Position numbers and translations under genes: made by a program
Shown here: piece by piece, positions 1-7,886 of the stretch
How positions within the stretch are numbered: position 1 is the first letter of the stretch
How the letters are laid out: the number at the start of each line of letters is the position of its first letter
Source: Fen-999 sp035505955
GTDB lineage: Bacteria > Pseudomonadota > Gammaproteobacteria > Burkholderiales > Rhodocyclaceae
Assembly (NCBI GenBank): GCA_035505955.1
Contig: DATJQH010000044.1
Coordinates: 1-17,542, forward strand
Length of the DNA: 17,542 bases
Direction: 5' to 3'
The notes under the pieces: generated by a model
Databases searched by the model: none
What the model was told of the DNA's origin: nothing
Seen by the model: only the letters and a program-made list of their open reading frames with translations

Positions 1-653
1 GACTTCACCGGCTCGCCTGCGAACTTGTTGCGGAAGAAGTCGCTCCACGTCACGTCGAAGCCGCAATTGGCCGGCTTCAATGGCGCGACTGAAATGCCCG
101 CTTCTTTCAGTACCGGAACCCAGGCGCCATCCGAACCGAGCTTGGCCCAACTGCCGCCGCCGAGCGCCAGTACCACGGCATCGGCGCGTACCGAAGTTTC
201 TCCGCTGGCCGTCGCGAAGCACAGTTCGCCTGCCTCGTTCCACCCCAGCCAGCGATGCCGGGCGTGGAATTTCACGCCGTTCATGCGCAGGCGATGTAGC
301 CAGGCACGCAGCAGCGGCGCCGCCTTCATGTCGGTCGGAAAGATGCGGCCCGACGAACCGACGTAGGTTTCGATGCCGAGATCGCGCGCCCAGTCCCGCA
401 ACTCGTCGACGCCGAACGTCGCCAGCCACGGCTCGATGAACCGGCGCTTGTCGCCGTAGCGATTGAGAAACTGTTCGCGCGCTTCGGCGTGACTCAGGTT
501 CAGTCCGCCCTTGCCGGCCATCAGGAACTTGCGACCGACCGAAGGCATGGCGTCGTAGAGATTGACGCCGAATCCTTCAATGCGGCCTCCCTTGCTCAGC
601 ACCTCCGCCGCCATCAGCCCGGCCGGGCCGCCACCGATGACGGCGACCGACAT
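1..653 (-). CDS. BaiN/HI0933-type FAD-dependent flavoprotein, 3' end cut by window edge
   Basis: An open frame on the minus strand starts with ATG at 653-651 and runs without a stop to the window edge (217 codons seen). It opens with a Rossmann FAD motif, AVIGGGPAGLMAAE, at residues 4-17, followed by VGRKFLMAGKGGLNLSHAE at about 40-58. The second motif is typical of the HI0933/TIGR03862 group of NAD(P)/FAD-dependent flavoproteins. VVLALGGGSWAKLGSDGAW near residue 165 is the second glycine-rich FAD-contact region of the family. Cytoplasmic; the physiological substrate of this group is not settled. The start overlaps the stop of the upstream mutarotase gene by one base (TGATG), so the two are probably translationally coupled. 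The C-terminal part, including the final FAD-binding segment, is outside the window. Confidence 0.88.
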   Translation of the reverse strand, partial: MSVAVIGGGPAGLMAAEVLSKGGRIEGFGVNLYDAMPSVGRKFLMAGKGGLNLSHAEAREQFLNRYGDKRRFIEPWLATFGVDELRDWARDLGIETYVGSSGRIFPTDMKAAPLLRAWLHRLRMNGVKFHARHRWLGWNEAGELCFATASGETSVRADAVVLALGGGSWAKLGSDGAWVPVLKEAGISVAPLKPANCGFDVTWSDFFRNKFAGEPVK

Positions 654-1558
654 CAGCTTCGCGCGGCGAGCACGCGATATTGCGCGCCCAGGCAATGCGT
701 CTCGCCGGGTTCGAGCGTGATCACGTCTGCGGCGGCGTTGGCCGTCTCCACACAGACCATGCGCCACGGGCCTTCTTCACCGAAGTCGCCCATCTTCGCG
801 GCCTTCTCCGTCCAGGGGTTCCAGACGATGGTCGAGCGGCTGCCCGTACTCGTGATGAGGATCGTGCGATCCATGACCGGATCGAGGATGCCGCAGCAGC
901 CATGGGTGCCAAGGTAGATGCGGTCGGTCTCCTGCGTGAAGGTCACCTGGCCCGCTTGGCGCCGGCGGCCACCGGCGACCTTGTCGAGGTAGTCGCAGCC
1001 TTCCAGTCCGGCCACGGTCGCCTGGCGGACGTCGCCAACCACGAAGTAGGTATGCAGCGCCTGGCCCAGTTCGAACGGCACCTTGCCCGTATTGGTGGTC
1101 ACCAGTTCGACTTCCAGTTCCTCGCCGACGGTGACGATGTGGCGCACGATCGAAGCGTGCGGCCACTGGGCCTGCGTCGCGTCGGTCTTGACCAGTTCGA
1201 ATTCGAGGCGGACGCGGCCGTCGGGCAAGACCGTGGTCGCCACCAGCGCCCAGGGCAGCGTGCGGGCGAATCCGTGCGCGGGGAACTGGGGGTTGCTCGC
1301 ATGCGGCCCGAACCAGGGCCAGCACACCGGCACGCCGCCGCGGATCGACTTGCCCGGCGCGTACTTGGCCGCCTTCGAGACCCAGATCACCGGCTCTTGT
1401 CCGGCCGGCTGCCAAGTCAGGACGTGGGCACCCTGCAGGGCGATCGTAGCCGTGGCGAACGGGGTTTTCACCCGCGCCACGACCAGCTCGCCGATCGTTT
1501 CGAAGCCGACTTTCCCCGCGATGCCGAATCGCTGGGTCAATGCCTGTACTTCACTCAC
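653..1558 (-). CDS. D-hexose-6-phosphate mutarotase (aldose 1-epimerase family, YeaD-like)
   Basis: This 301-aa protein resembles the YeaD/YMR099c branch of aldose 1-epimerases, which interconvert the alpha and beta anomers of hexose 6-phosphates such as glucose 6-phosphate in the cytoplasm. Family landmarks are VCWPWFGPH (78-86), the histidine in PAHGFAR (H95), the likely catalytic histidine in LHTYF (H169), WNPW (246-249) and the likely catalytic glutamate in CVETANA (E271). The spacing of about 100 residues between H169 and E271 fits the family. The start is GTG at 1558-1556, preceded by GAGGAG six bases upstream on the minus strand, a strong ribosome binding site. Its stop overlaps the start of the flavoprotein gene. 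No carbohydrate operon is visible around it, so it is probably a housekeeping enzyme. Confidence in the family is high; the exact sugar is inferred. Confidence 0.9.
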   Translation of the reverse strand: MSEVQALTQRFGIAGKVGFETIGELVVARVKTPFATATIALQGAHVLTWQPAGQEPVIWVSKAAKYAPGKSIRGGVPVCWPWFGPHASNPQFPAHGFARTLPWALVATTVLPDGRVRLEFELVKTDATQAQWPHASIVRHIVTVGEELEVELVTTNTGKVPFELGQALHTYFVVGDVRQATVAGLEGCDYLDKVAGGRRRQAGQVTFTQETDRIYLGTHGCCGILDPVMDRTILITSTGSRSTIVWNPWTEKAAKMGDFGEEGPWRMVCVETANAAADVITLEPGETHCLGAQYRVLAARS

Positions 1559-1592
1559 TGTTGTCTCCTCGATGGCTTTGTACTTGATTGCT

Positions 1593-1598
1593 TAGAAT
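1593..1598 (+). promoter_or_regulatory. Possible -10 element for the molybdopterin oxidoreductase gene
   Basis: TAGAAT lies about 28 bases upstream of the ATG at 1626, in the 67-bp gap between divergent genes, where a -10 box would give a short leader. No convincing -35 hexamer is found 16 to 18 bases upstream, so this is weak. Confidence 0.25.
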
Positions 1599-1625
1599 CG
1601 AGCTGAATTGTAAGCGGAGCCATGC

Positions 1626-3674
1626 ATGACCATCCAACCCTCGGTTTGTCCTCACGATTGCCCCAGCGCCTGCGCGCTGGATGTGGAACTCGACGCCGCA
1701 GGACGCGTCAAGCGCCTGCATGGCGCCAAGGAACACCCGCACACCCAAGGCATCATCTGCGCCAAGGTGGCCCGCTACACCGAACTCGTCTATCACGAAC
1801 GTCGCCTGACCACGCCCCTGAAGCGCATCGGCGCCAAGGGCGAAGGCAGGTTCGCCGCCATCGGCTGGGACGAGGCGCTGGACGAAGTCGCGGAACGTTT
1901 CAGGCAAGCCGCCGAAAGATTCGGGCCCGAGACCGTCTGGCCCTACCAGTACGCCGGCACCATGGGGCTCGTGATGCGCAACTCGATCGAGCGGCTGCGC
2001 AACGTCATGGGCTACTCGAATCAGTTGTTCACCATCTGTTCCACCGTCGGCGGCGCCGGCTGGCTGGCTGGCGTCGGCAGCAAGTTGGGCACCGACATGC
2101 GCGAGATCGCGCAGTCGGACTTGATCGTGATCTGGGGCACCAACGTCGTGGCGACGCAGATCCAGGTGATGACCTTCGTCACGCAGGCGAAGCGCCAACG
2201 CGGCGCCAAATTGGTGGTGATCGATCCCTACCGCAACGCTACGGCGCAGAAGGCCGACATTCATCTCATGTTGCGCCCCGGCACCGATGGCGCGCTGGCG
2301 GCGGCCGTCATGCATGTGCTGCTCAAGGAAGGCCTCGCCGACCGGGACTATCTCGCCAAGTTCACCGATTTCGGGCCGGACGTCGCCGCACATTTCGAAG
2401 CGCGCACGCCGGCCTGGGCAGCGGAAATCACCGGCCTGAGCGTCGAGGAAATCGTCTCGTTTGCCCGGCTCTACGGCGGAACCAAGCGAAGCTATCTCCG
2501 GCTCGGTTTCGGCTTCACCCGGCAGCGCAACGGCGCCGTCGCCACCCACGCCGTCTCCTGCCTGCCTGCCGTGACCGGCGCCTGGCAGGTGGAAGGCGGT
2601 GGTGCGCTGATCAACGACAGCGATTGCTTCAGGCAGTTGAAGAAGTCCCTGCTGACCGGCGAGGATGCCGCCAGACGCGGCGTGCGCACGCTCGACATGA
2701 GCCGCATCGGCGCCGTCCTAACCGGCGATCGCCGCGACATCGGCAACGGCCCGCCGGTGACGGCGATGCTGATCCAGAACACCAACCCGATGGTCGTAGC
2801 GCCGGATTCCAAGCGTGTGCGCGCCGGTTTCCTGCGCGACGACCTGTTCGTCTGCGTCCACGAGCAACGCATGAGCGAGACGGCGCTGATGGCCGACATC
2901 GTGCTCCCCGCCACGACGTTCCTGGAGCACGACGACCTCTATGCGTCTTACGGCACGTCCTTCTTGCAGGTCGCCAAGGCCGTGATCGCTCCGCAGGGCG
3001 AAGCTCGATCGAACCACGAGGTCATCCGCGCGCTGGCGCAACGCCTCGGCGCGCGACATCCCGGCTTCGACATGACCGGCTGGGAATTGATCGACGCCAC
3101 GCTGGCCCGGTCCGCCTTTCCCGGCGCGGAGGAACTGGCGAGGCGGCGCTGGATCGACCTCGCGCCCGACTTCGAGACGGCGCACTTCCTGAAGGGCTTC
3201 GGGCATTCCGACGGGCGTTTCCGCTTCAAGCCCGACTGGGGCGACGCCACGCTGCCCGTCTTTCCCGACCACGCGCCGCTGATCGACGAGCCGGACCACG
3301 AGCATCCGTTCCGGCTGGTTACCGCCCCAGCCCACAGCTTCCTGAATTCCTCGTTCAACGAAACGCCCTCCTCGCGCAAGGCCGAAGGCGCGCCGGTGGC
3401 GATGGTTCATCCCGCCGATCTCGACAGGCTGAACCTGGCCGACGGCGCCACGCTGCGCATCGGCAACAAGCAAGGCTCGCTACTGGTGGCGGCGCGTGCG
3501 TTCGACGGTGTTCAACGGGGTGTGGTGATCGTCGAGGGGCTATGGGCCAATGCCGACTTCGAGGAAGGCGCCGGCATCAACCTTTTGACCAGCGCCGATG
3601 TCATTCCACCGGTCGGCGGCGCGCCCTTCCACGACACCAAAGTCTGGCTGCGCACGGCGTACCGCGACGGCTGA
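1626..3674 (+). CDS. Stand-alone molybdopterin oxidoreductase (DMSO-reductase superfamily, YoaE/YyaE-like)
   Basis: The 682-aa protein has the full fold of the bis-molybdopterin guanine dinucleotide family. A [4Fe-4S] site is formed by C8, C12, C16 (CPHDCPSAC) and C45 (GIICAK). The central domain carries IWGTN (169-173), VVIDPYRN (197-204), QNTNP (384-388) and ADIVLPATTFLEHDD (423-437). A dinucleotide-binding C-terminal domain runs from about 555 to 680. There is no Tat signal, so it is cytoplasmic. No iron-sulfur or membrane-anchor subunit is adjacent, as in the B. subtilis YoaE/YyaE type, whose substrate is not established. The metal ligand is probably in TICSTVGGAGW (136-146), perhaps C138 or S139, but I cannot fix it by eye. 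ATG at 1626 was chosen because GGAG ends six bases upstream. An ATG four bases earlier opens an overlapping frame that lacks any of these motifs. Confidence 0.93.
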   Translation: MTIQPSVCPHDCPSACALDVELDAAGRVKRLHGAKEHPHTQGIICAKVARYTELVYHERRLTTPLKRIGAKGEGRFAAIGWDEALDEVAERFRQAAERFGPETVWPYQYAGTMGLVMRNSIERLRNVMGYSNQLFTICSTVGGAGWLAGVGSKLGTDMREIAQSDLIVIWGTNVVATQIQVMTFVTQAKRQRGAKLVVIDPYRNATAQKADIHLMLRPGTDGALAAAVMHVLLKEGLADRDYLAKFTDFGPDVAAHFEARTPAWAAEITGLSVEEIVSFARLYGGTKRSYLRLGFGFTRQRNGAVATHAVSCLPAVTGAWQVEGGGALINDSDCFRQLKKSLLTGEDAARRGVRTLDMSRIGAVLTGDRRDIGNGPPVTAMLIQNTNPMVVAPDSKRVRAGFLRDDLFVCVHEQRMSETALMADIVLPATTFLEHDDLYASYGTSFLQVAKAVIAPQGEARSNHEVIRALAQRLGARHPGFDMTGWELIDATLARSAFPGAEELARRRWIDLAPDFETAHFLKGFGHSDGRFRFKPDWGDATLPVFPDHAPLIDEPDHEHPFRLVTAPAHSFLNSSFNETPSSRKAEGAPVAMVHPADLDRLNLADGATLRIGNKQGSLLVAARAFDGVQRGVVIVEGLWANADFEEGAGINLLTSADVIPPVGGAPFHDTKVWLRTAYRDG

Positions 3675-3678
3675 CTTT

Positions 3679-4107
3679 CTAGTCGCCCAACTCGGCCAGC
3701 CCGTCGGCGGCGATTTCGCGCACGTCGGCGCTGTCGTCGTTCAGGCGCGCCGCCAGGAATGCCTGTGCCAGCGGCGAACGCGACAGGCCTAGGTAATGGG
3801 TAGCGTCCGCGCGCACGCGCGCATCGGCATGCTCTGAGAGCCTGCCCAGGCGGGGCACCAGCATGCGCAGCGGCTCCTTGCCGGAAAAGCGCTCGAACAC
3901 GGCCGAGGCGCCGAGGCTCACGTTGATGCTGGCGTCGGGATTGGCCACGATCGGCAGCAGGTCGGCCAGAAGCTCGGGGCGCGCATCGACGATCTCGATC
4001 ACCTTCTTGAGCCCGCCCTCGGCGAGCATGATGTGGAAATAATCGGCCATGCCGTTAGGGCCGCTGGCGGCGCGCACGCGCAGCTTCAGTTCGTCGAGGA
4101 TCTTCAT
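3679..4107 (-). CDS. Small HEAT-repeat-like protein of unknown function
   Basis: The 142-aa protein has no signal peptide or membrane segment. Its C-terminal two thirds is built of helical repeats with the alternating pattern of HEAT/PBS-lyase repeats: INVSLGASAVFERF (about 62-75), ARVRADATHYLGL (about 96-108) and ADVREIAADGLAEL (about 127-140). Such repeats usually form a protein-binding scaffold. The N-terminus (MKILDELKLRVRAA) is amphipathic. I do not recognise a specific family or partner. The gene converges on the molybdopterin oxidoreductase gene with only four bases between their stops, and it diverges from the helicase gene. No Shine-Dalgarno precedes the ATG; a CATAAT hexamer lies eight bases upstream, so the mRNA may be nearly leaderless. 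A role with the neighbouring molybdoenzyme is possible but is supported only by position. Confidence 0.8.
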   Translation of the reverse strand: MKILDELKLRVRAASGPNGMADYFHIMLAEGGLKKVIEIVDARPELLADLLPIVANPDASINVSLGASAVFERFSGKEPLRMLVPRLGRLSEHADARVRADATHYLGLSRSPLAQAFLAARLNDDSADVREIAADGLAELGD

Positions 4108-4115
4108 GGACGCGC

Positions 4116-4121
4116 ATTATG
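4116..4121 (-). promoter_or_regulatory. Possible -10 element of the HEAT-repeat gene, implying a near-leaderless mRNA
   Basis: CATAAT reads on the minus strand eight bases before the ATG at 4107. With normal spacing, transcription would start one or two bases upstream of the start codon. There is no visible Shine-Dalgarno, which agrees with that. No clear -35 is present. Confidence 0.3.
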
Positions 4122-4127
4122 CCTGTC

Positions 4128-4136
4128 TGCGATAAT
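4128..4136 (+). promoter_or_regulatory. Possible extended -10 promoter of the helicase gene
   Basis: TGCGATAAT fits an extended -10 (TGn followed by a TATAAT-like hexamer with one mismatch). It would place the transcript start near 4143, about 45 bases before the helicase ATG. No good -35 is seen, which an extended -10 can tolerate. Confidence 0.35.
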
Positions 4137-4188
4137 GCGCACCTCATCGGCGCTGCCGATCGCCTTTCCCCGTTTCACCGGGCACCCC

Positions 4189-5991
4189 ATGACCGACACC
4201 AACACTTCCTTCGCGGCATTGCAGTTGCCGCCCGCCCTGCTTTCCGCGCTCGCCGACGTCGGCTACGAAACGCCCTCGCCCATCCAGGCCGCCTGCATCC
4301 CCATCATCCTCGATGGCCGGGACCTGCTCGGCGAAGCCCAGACCGGCACCGGCAAGACCGCGGCGTTCGCCCTGCCCATCCTGGCCCGCCTCGACCTGGC
4401 CCTGAAGAAGCCGCAGGCACTGGTACTGGCGCCAACGCGCGAACTGGCCATCCAGGTCGCCGAGGCCTTCCAGAAGTACGCCAAGCACATGCCGGGTTTC
4501 CACGTCCTGCCGGTGTATGGCGGCCAGAGCATGGTCGTGCAGTTGCGTGCGCTGTCGCGCGGCGCCCACGTTATCGTCGGCACGCCGGGCCGCATCATGG
4601 ATCACCTGGAGCGCAAGAGCCTGTCGCTCGACGCGCTGCAGACCCTGGTGCTCGACGAAGCCGACGAAATGCTGCGCATGGGCTTCATCGACGACGTCGA
4701 GTGGATCCTCGGCAACACGCCGGCGACGCGCCAGACCGCGCTGTTCTCGGCGACCATGCCCGAACCGATCCGGCGCATCACCAAGCGCTACCAGCGAGAT
4801 CCCGAGCAGATCAAGATCAAGGCCGCCACGGCCACCGTCTCCACCATTCGCCAGCGCTACTGGATCGCCCGCGGTGCCGACAAGCTCGACGCGCTGACGC
4901 GGATGCTGGAAGTCGAGGAGGACTTCGACGCCGCCCTCATCTTCGTGCGCACTAAACTCGCCACCGTCGATCTCGCCGAGAAGCTGGAGGCGCGCGGCCT
5001 GGAAGCCGCAGCGCTCAACGGCGACATGACGCAAGGCCTGCGCGAACAGGTGATCGAGCGCCTGAAGAGCGGCAGCCTCGACATCGTCGTCGCCACCGAC
5101 GTCGCCGCCCGCGGCATCGACGTGCCGCGCGTCAGCCACGTAATCAACTACGACATTCCCTACGACACCGAGGCCTACATCCATCGCATCGGCAGAACCG
5201 GGCGCGCCGGACGCGCAGGTACCGCCATCCTGTTCGTGGCGCCGCGGGAACAGCGCATGCTGAAAGTGATCGAACAGGCCACGCGGCAGAAGATCGAGCC
5301 GATCTCGCTGCCGACCGCCGACGAAGTCGCGGAAAAGCGGGTCGCGCAATTCCAGCAGCAGATCCTCGAAACGCTCGGCAACGAGAACCTCGATTTCTTC
5401 TACGACATCATCCGGCGCATGGAAGGAGAACAGAACATCGCCACGCGCCAGATCGCCGCCGCGCTCGCCTTCCTCGCTACCCGCGAACGGCCGCTGAAAC
5501 CGGATCTGCCGGACATTCCGGCGCCGCCGCCCGCGCCCGAACGCCCGGCCCATGCGCCGCGAGAAATGCGTGGGGAAAAGCCGACCCGCGAGCGGCGTCC
5601 CGCCACGGCTGACTTCAAGGGCGCCGACAAAGCGAAGCCGACGCTCGCCGAGGGTGACCTCAAGCGCTACCGCATCGAGGTCGGTCGCAACCTCGGCGCC
5701 ACGCCGAAGGAAATCGTCGGCGCCATTGCCAACGAGGGTGGCATTGCCGGCAAGTACATCGGCCAGATCCACCTGTTCGCGGAGTTCGCCACCGTCGAAC
5801 TGCCCGAACTGCCGCCCGACGTGCTGGCGACGCTGAAGAAGACACGCGTCAAGCAGACGCCGCTCAACATCCGGCCTTTCGAGACCGACGCGCCGGCGCC
5901 GCGCAAGGCACCGGAAAGAAAGCCGGCAGCGAAGTTCGACAAGCCAAGATTCGACAAGCCCGCGGCCCCCCGCAAACCCCGGAAGCCGTGA
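4189..5991 (+). CDS. deaD: DEAD-box ATP-dependent RNA helicase with DbpA-type RNA-binding domain (DeaD/CsdA-like)
   Basis: The 600-aa protein has all superfamily 2 DEAD motifs in order: Q motif ending YETPSPIQ (about 25-32), Walker A AQTGTGKT (about 50-57), PTRELAIQ, TPGR, DEAD (156-159), SAT (187-189), ARGID, and HRIGRTGR (332-339). After the two RecA domains comes a helical region (about 400-450), a linker rich in Pro, Arg and Lys, and a DbpA-like RNA-binding fold (about 493-560, with RYRIEVGRNLGATPKEIV). A basic tail of K/P/R repeats ends the protein. Length and layout match DeaD/CsdA, which unwinds RNA in 50S assembly and cold adaptation. The chosen start, ATG at 4189, gives the usual N-terminus. 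An upstream in-frame start at 4033 would run antisense through the HEAT-repeat gene and is unlikely. No clear Shine-Dalgarno is seen. Its stop overlaps the next start as GTGA. Confidence 0.95.
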   Translation: MTDTNTSFAALQLPPALLSALADVGYETPSPIQAACIPIILDGRDLLGEAQTGTGKTAAFALPILARLDLALKKPQALVLAPTRELAIQVAEAFQKYAKHMPGFHVLPVYGGQSMVVQLRALSRGAHVIVGTPGRIMDHLERKSLSLDALQTLVLDEADEMLRMGFIDDVEWILGNTPATRQTALFSATMPEPIRRITKRYQRDPEQIKIKAATATVSTIRQRYWIARGADKLDALTRMLEVEEDFDAALIFVRTKLATVDLAEKLEARGLEAAALNGDMTQGLREQVIERLKSGSLDIVVATDVAARGIDVPRVSHVINYDIPYDTEAYIHRIGRTGRAGRAGTAILFVAPREQRMLKVIEQATRQKIEPISLPTADEVAEKRVAQFQQQILETLGNENLDFFYDIIRRMEGEQNIATRQIAAALAFLATRERPLKPDLPDIPAPPPAPERPAHAPREMRGEKPTRERRPATADFKGADKAKPTLAEGDLKRYRIEVGRNLGATPKEIVGAIANEGGIAGKYIGQIHLFAEFATVELPELPPDVLATLKKTRVKQTPLNIRPFETDAPAPRKAPERKPAAKFDKPRFDKPAAPRKPRKP

Positions 5992-7886
5992 CCGGTCGAA
6001 TCGAACTGCTGGCACCGGCCAGGACGGCCGAGATCGGCCGCGAGGCAATCATCCACGGCGCCGACGCTGTGTATATCGGCGGCCCGGCCTTCGGCGCCCG
6101 CGACAAGGCGGGAAACTCGATGAGCGAGATTTCCGCACTCGTCGAATTCGCGCAGCGCTTTCACGCCCGCATCTACGTCACGCTCAACACCATCCTGCAT
6201 GACGACGAGCTTGAGCCCGCCCGCAAGCTAGCCCAGGACTGCTGGAACGCCGGCGTCGACGCGCTGATCGTGCAGGACATGGGCCTGCTGGAACTCGACC
6301 TGCCGCCCATCGATCTCCACGCCTCGACCCAGTGCGACATCCGCAAGCCGGAGAAGGCGCGCTTCCTTGCCGACGCCGGTTTCTCGCAAATCGTGCTGGC
6401 GCGCGAGCTGACGCTGGATGAGATCGCCGCAGTACGCGCCGCCGTGCCGGCCGATGTGGTGATCGAGCACTTCGTGCATGGCGCGTTGTGCGTCGCCTAC
6501 TCGGGCCAGTGCTACATCAGCCACGCACAGACCGGCCGCAGTGCCAATCGCGGCGACTGCTCGCAGGCCTGCCGCCTGCCTTACACCCTGCAAGACATGC
6601 GTGGTCAGGTGGTCGCCTTCCAGAAACATGTCCTCTCGCTCAAGGACAACAACCAGAGCGCGAACCTGAAGGCGCTGATCGAAGCCGGCGTCGGCAGCTT
6701 CAAGATCGAAGGCCGCTACAAGGACGCGCCCTATGTGAAGAACATCACCGGCCACTATCGGCGCCTGCTCGACGAACTCGGCGCCGGCGCGACATCGAGC
6801 GGCAGGACGAAACTCTTCTTCACGCCCGATCCGGACAAGACCTTCCACCGCGGTTCGACCGACTACTTCGCCAATGGTCGCAAGGCCGACATCGGCGCCT
6901 TTGATTCGCCCGCCTTCGTCGGTGTACCGCTTGGCACGGTGGCAAAGATCGGGCCCGACTTCATCGACATCGAGACAAGCGAGACGATGGCCAATGGCGA
7001 CGGCCTGGCGTGGCTGCACAATCGCGACACGGTCGGCATGCAGGCCAACACGGTCGAGCACCTTGGCACGAACCTATGGCGTGTGCGCCCGAACGAAGCG
7101 ATCAGGGAACTGCCTGGGCTTAAGCCGGGCCGCGCGATTAGCCGCAATCGCGACCATACCTGGGAGCAGGCGCTGACGAAGAAGTCGGCGGAACGAAAGA
7201 TCACCCTCCATGCAGGATTCGCCGAAACCGTCGACGGCTTCTCGCTGACATTCACCGACGGCGAAGGAACTTCCGCGACCACAGCGATCATCTGTGAAAG
7301 TCAGCCCTCACGGCACGCCGCGCAGGCGGCGGATTCCGTGCGCGAACAGGTGGGGCGTCTCGGCAACACGGACTTCGAGTTGGCCGACCTGGTCGTCGCG
7401 TGGCGCGAGCCGAGCTTCGTGCCCAACTCGCTGCTCAACCAGTTGCGTCGTGATGCGGTGGCTGCCCTGATCGAGGCGCGCCGAACTGCCTACATCCGTC
7501 CCTTGCGCCGACCGGCCGTGGAACCGCCGACGCCCTATCCGGAAGAAGCGCTCTCCTTCCTCGCCAATGTCTACAACCACGCGTCGCGTGCCTTTTACGA
7601 GAAGCACGGCGTCAAGCTGATCGCCGCTGCCTACGAAGCGCATGAGGAAGCCGGCGAGGTTCCGCTGATGATCACGCGCCACTGCCTGCGCTACTCGTAC
7701 AGCCTCTGCCCCAAGCAGGCCAAGGGCGTCACCGGAGTGCAGGGCCAGGTACGCGCCGAGCCGATGGTGCTGGTGAACGGCAGCGAAAAGTTGCGCCTGG
7801 AGTTCGATTGCCGTGCTTGCGAAATGCATGTGATCGGTAGAATCCGTCCGCATATTCGCAACAGCCCGCCTCCCGGCCAAACTTGA
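5988..7886 (+). CDS. rlhA: 23S rRNA C2501 hydroxylase RlhA (YdcP), peptidase U32 family
   Basis: The 632-aa protein is a long-form U32 protein, close to E. coli RlhA/YdcP (about 650 aa). It has the N-terminal TIM-barrel-like domain (IELLAPARTAEIGREAI at 4-20, LHASTQCDIRKPEKARF near 105-121). The family cysteines are C168 and C175 (GALCVAYSGQC) and C191 and C195 (GDCSQAC). A C-terminal DUF3656-type region ends with further cysteines (YSLCPKQ, FDCRACEMHV). RlhA hydroxylates C2501 in the peptidyl-transferase centre of 23S rRNA; the reaction depends on iron-sulfur and prephenate metabolism. The start is GTG, overlapping the helicase stop by four bases, with only a poorly spaced GGAAG upstream, so translation is likely coupled. 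The shorter paralogue TrhP (YegQ) is excluded by length. U32 collagenase-type peptidase activity is not expected. Confidence 0.88.
   Translation: MTGRIELLAPARTAEIGREAIIHGADAVYIGGPAFGARDKAGNSMSEISALVEFAQRFHARIYVTLNTILHDDELEPARKLAQDCWNAGVDALIVQDMGLLELDLPPIDLHASTQCDIRKPEKARFLADAGFSQIVLARELTLDEIAAVRAAVPADVVIEHFVHGALCVAYSGQCYISHAQTGRSANRGDCSQACRLPYTLQDMRGQVVAFQKHVLSLKDNNQSANLKALIEAGVGSFKIEGRYKDAPYVKNITGHYRRLLDELGAGATSSGRTKLFFTPDPDKTFHRGSTDYFANGRKADIGAFDSPAFVGVPLGTVAKIGPDFIDIETSETMANGDGLAWLHNRDTVGMQANTVEHLGTNLWRVRPNEAIRELPGLKPGRAISRNRDHTWEQALTKKSAERKITLHAGFAETVDGFSLTFTDGEGTSATTAIICESQPSRHAAQAADSVREQVGRLGNTDFELADLVVAWREPSFVPNSLLNQLRRDAVAALIEARRTAYIRPLRRPAVEPPTPYPEEALSFLANVYNHASRAFYEKHGVKLIAAAYEAHEEAGEVPLMITRHCLRYSYSLCPKQAKGVTGVQGQVRAEPMVLVNGSEKLRLEFDCRACEMHVIGRIRPHIRNSPPPGQT

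Noticed and set aside
1584..1598. TTGAT upstream of the molybdopterin oxidoreductase gene as a second FNR-type box
   Set aside because: Only one half site is present; the bases where ATCAA should lie (TAGAA) match poorly and are better read as part of a -10.
3672..3681. A terminator between the convergent molybdoenzyme and HEAT-repeat genes
   Set aside because: Only four bases separate the stops and there is no stem; any termination signal must lie inside a coding region.
1622..3682. A 686-codon frame overlapping the molybdopterin oxidoreductase gene on the same strand
   Set aside because: It is shifted against the real frame, is full of Arg and Pro, and has no domain signature; the 1626 frame carries all the molybdoenzyme motifs.
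4033..4188. N-terminal extension of the helicase from the upstream in-frame ATG at 4033
   Set aside because: The extra 52 residues run antisense to the HEAT-repeat gene, have no family match, and are upstream of the likely promoter at 4128-4136.
4144..6048. A 634-codon minus-strand frame opposite the helicase gene
   Set aside because: It is a compositional shadow of the helicase reading frame with no motif of its own.
7817..7843. TTGCGA and TAGAAT near the end of rlhA as a promoter for the PlpD-like gene
   Set aside because: The spacer is only 15 bases and both hexamers lie in conserved coding sequence; the overlap chain explains expression without it.
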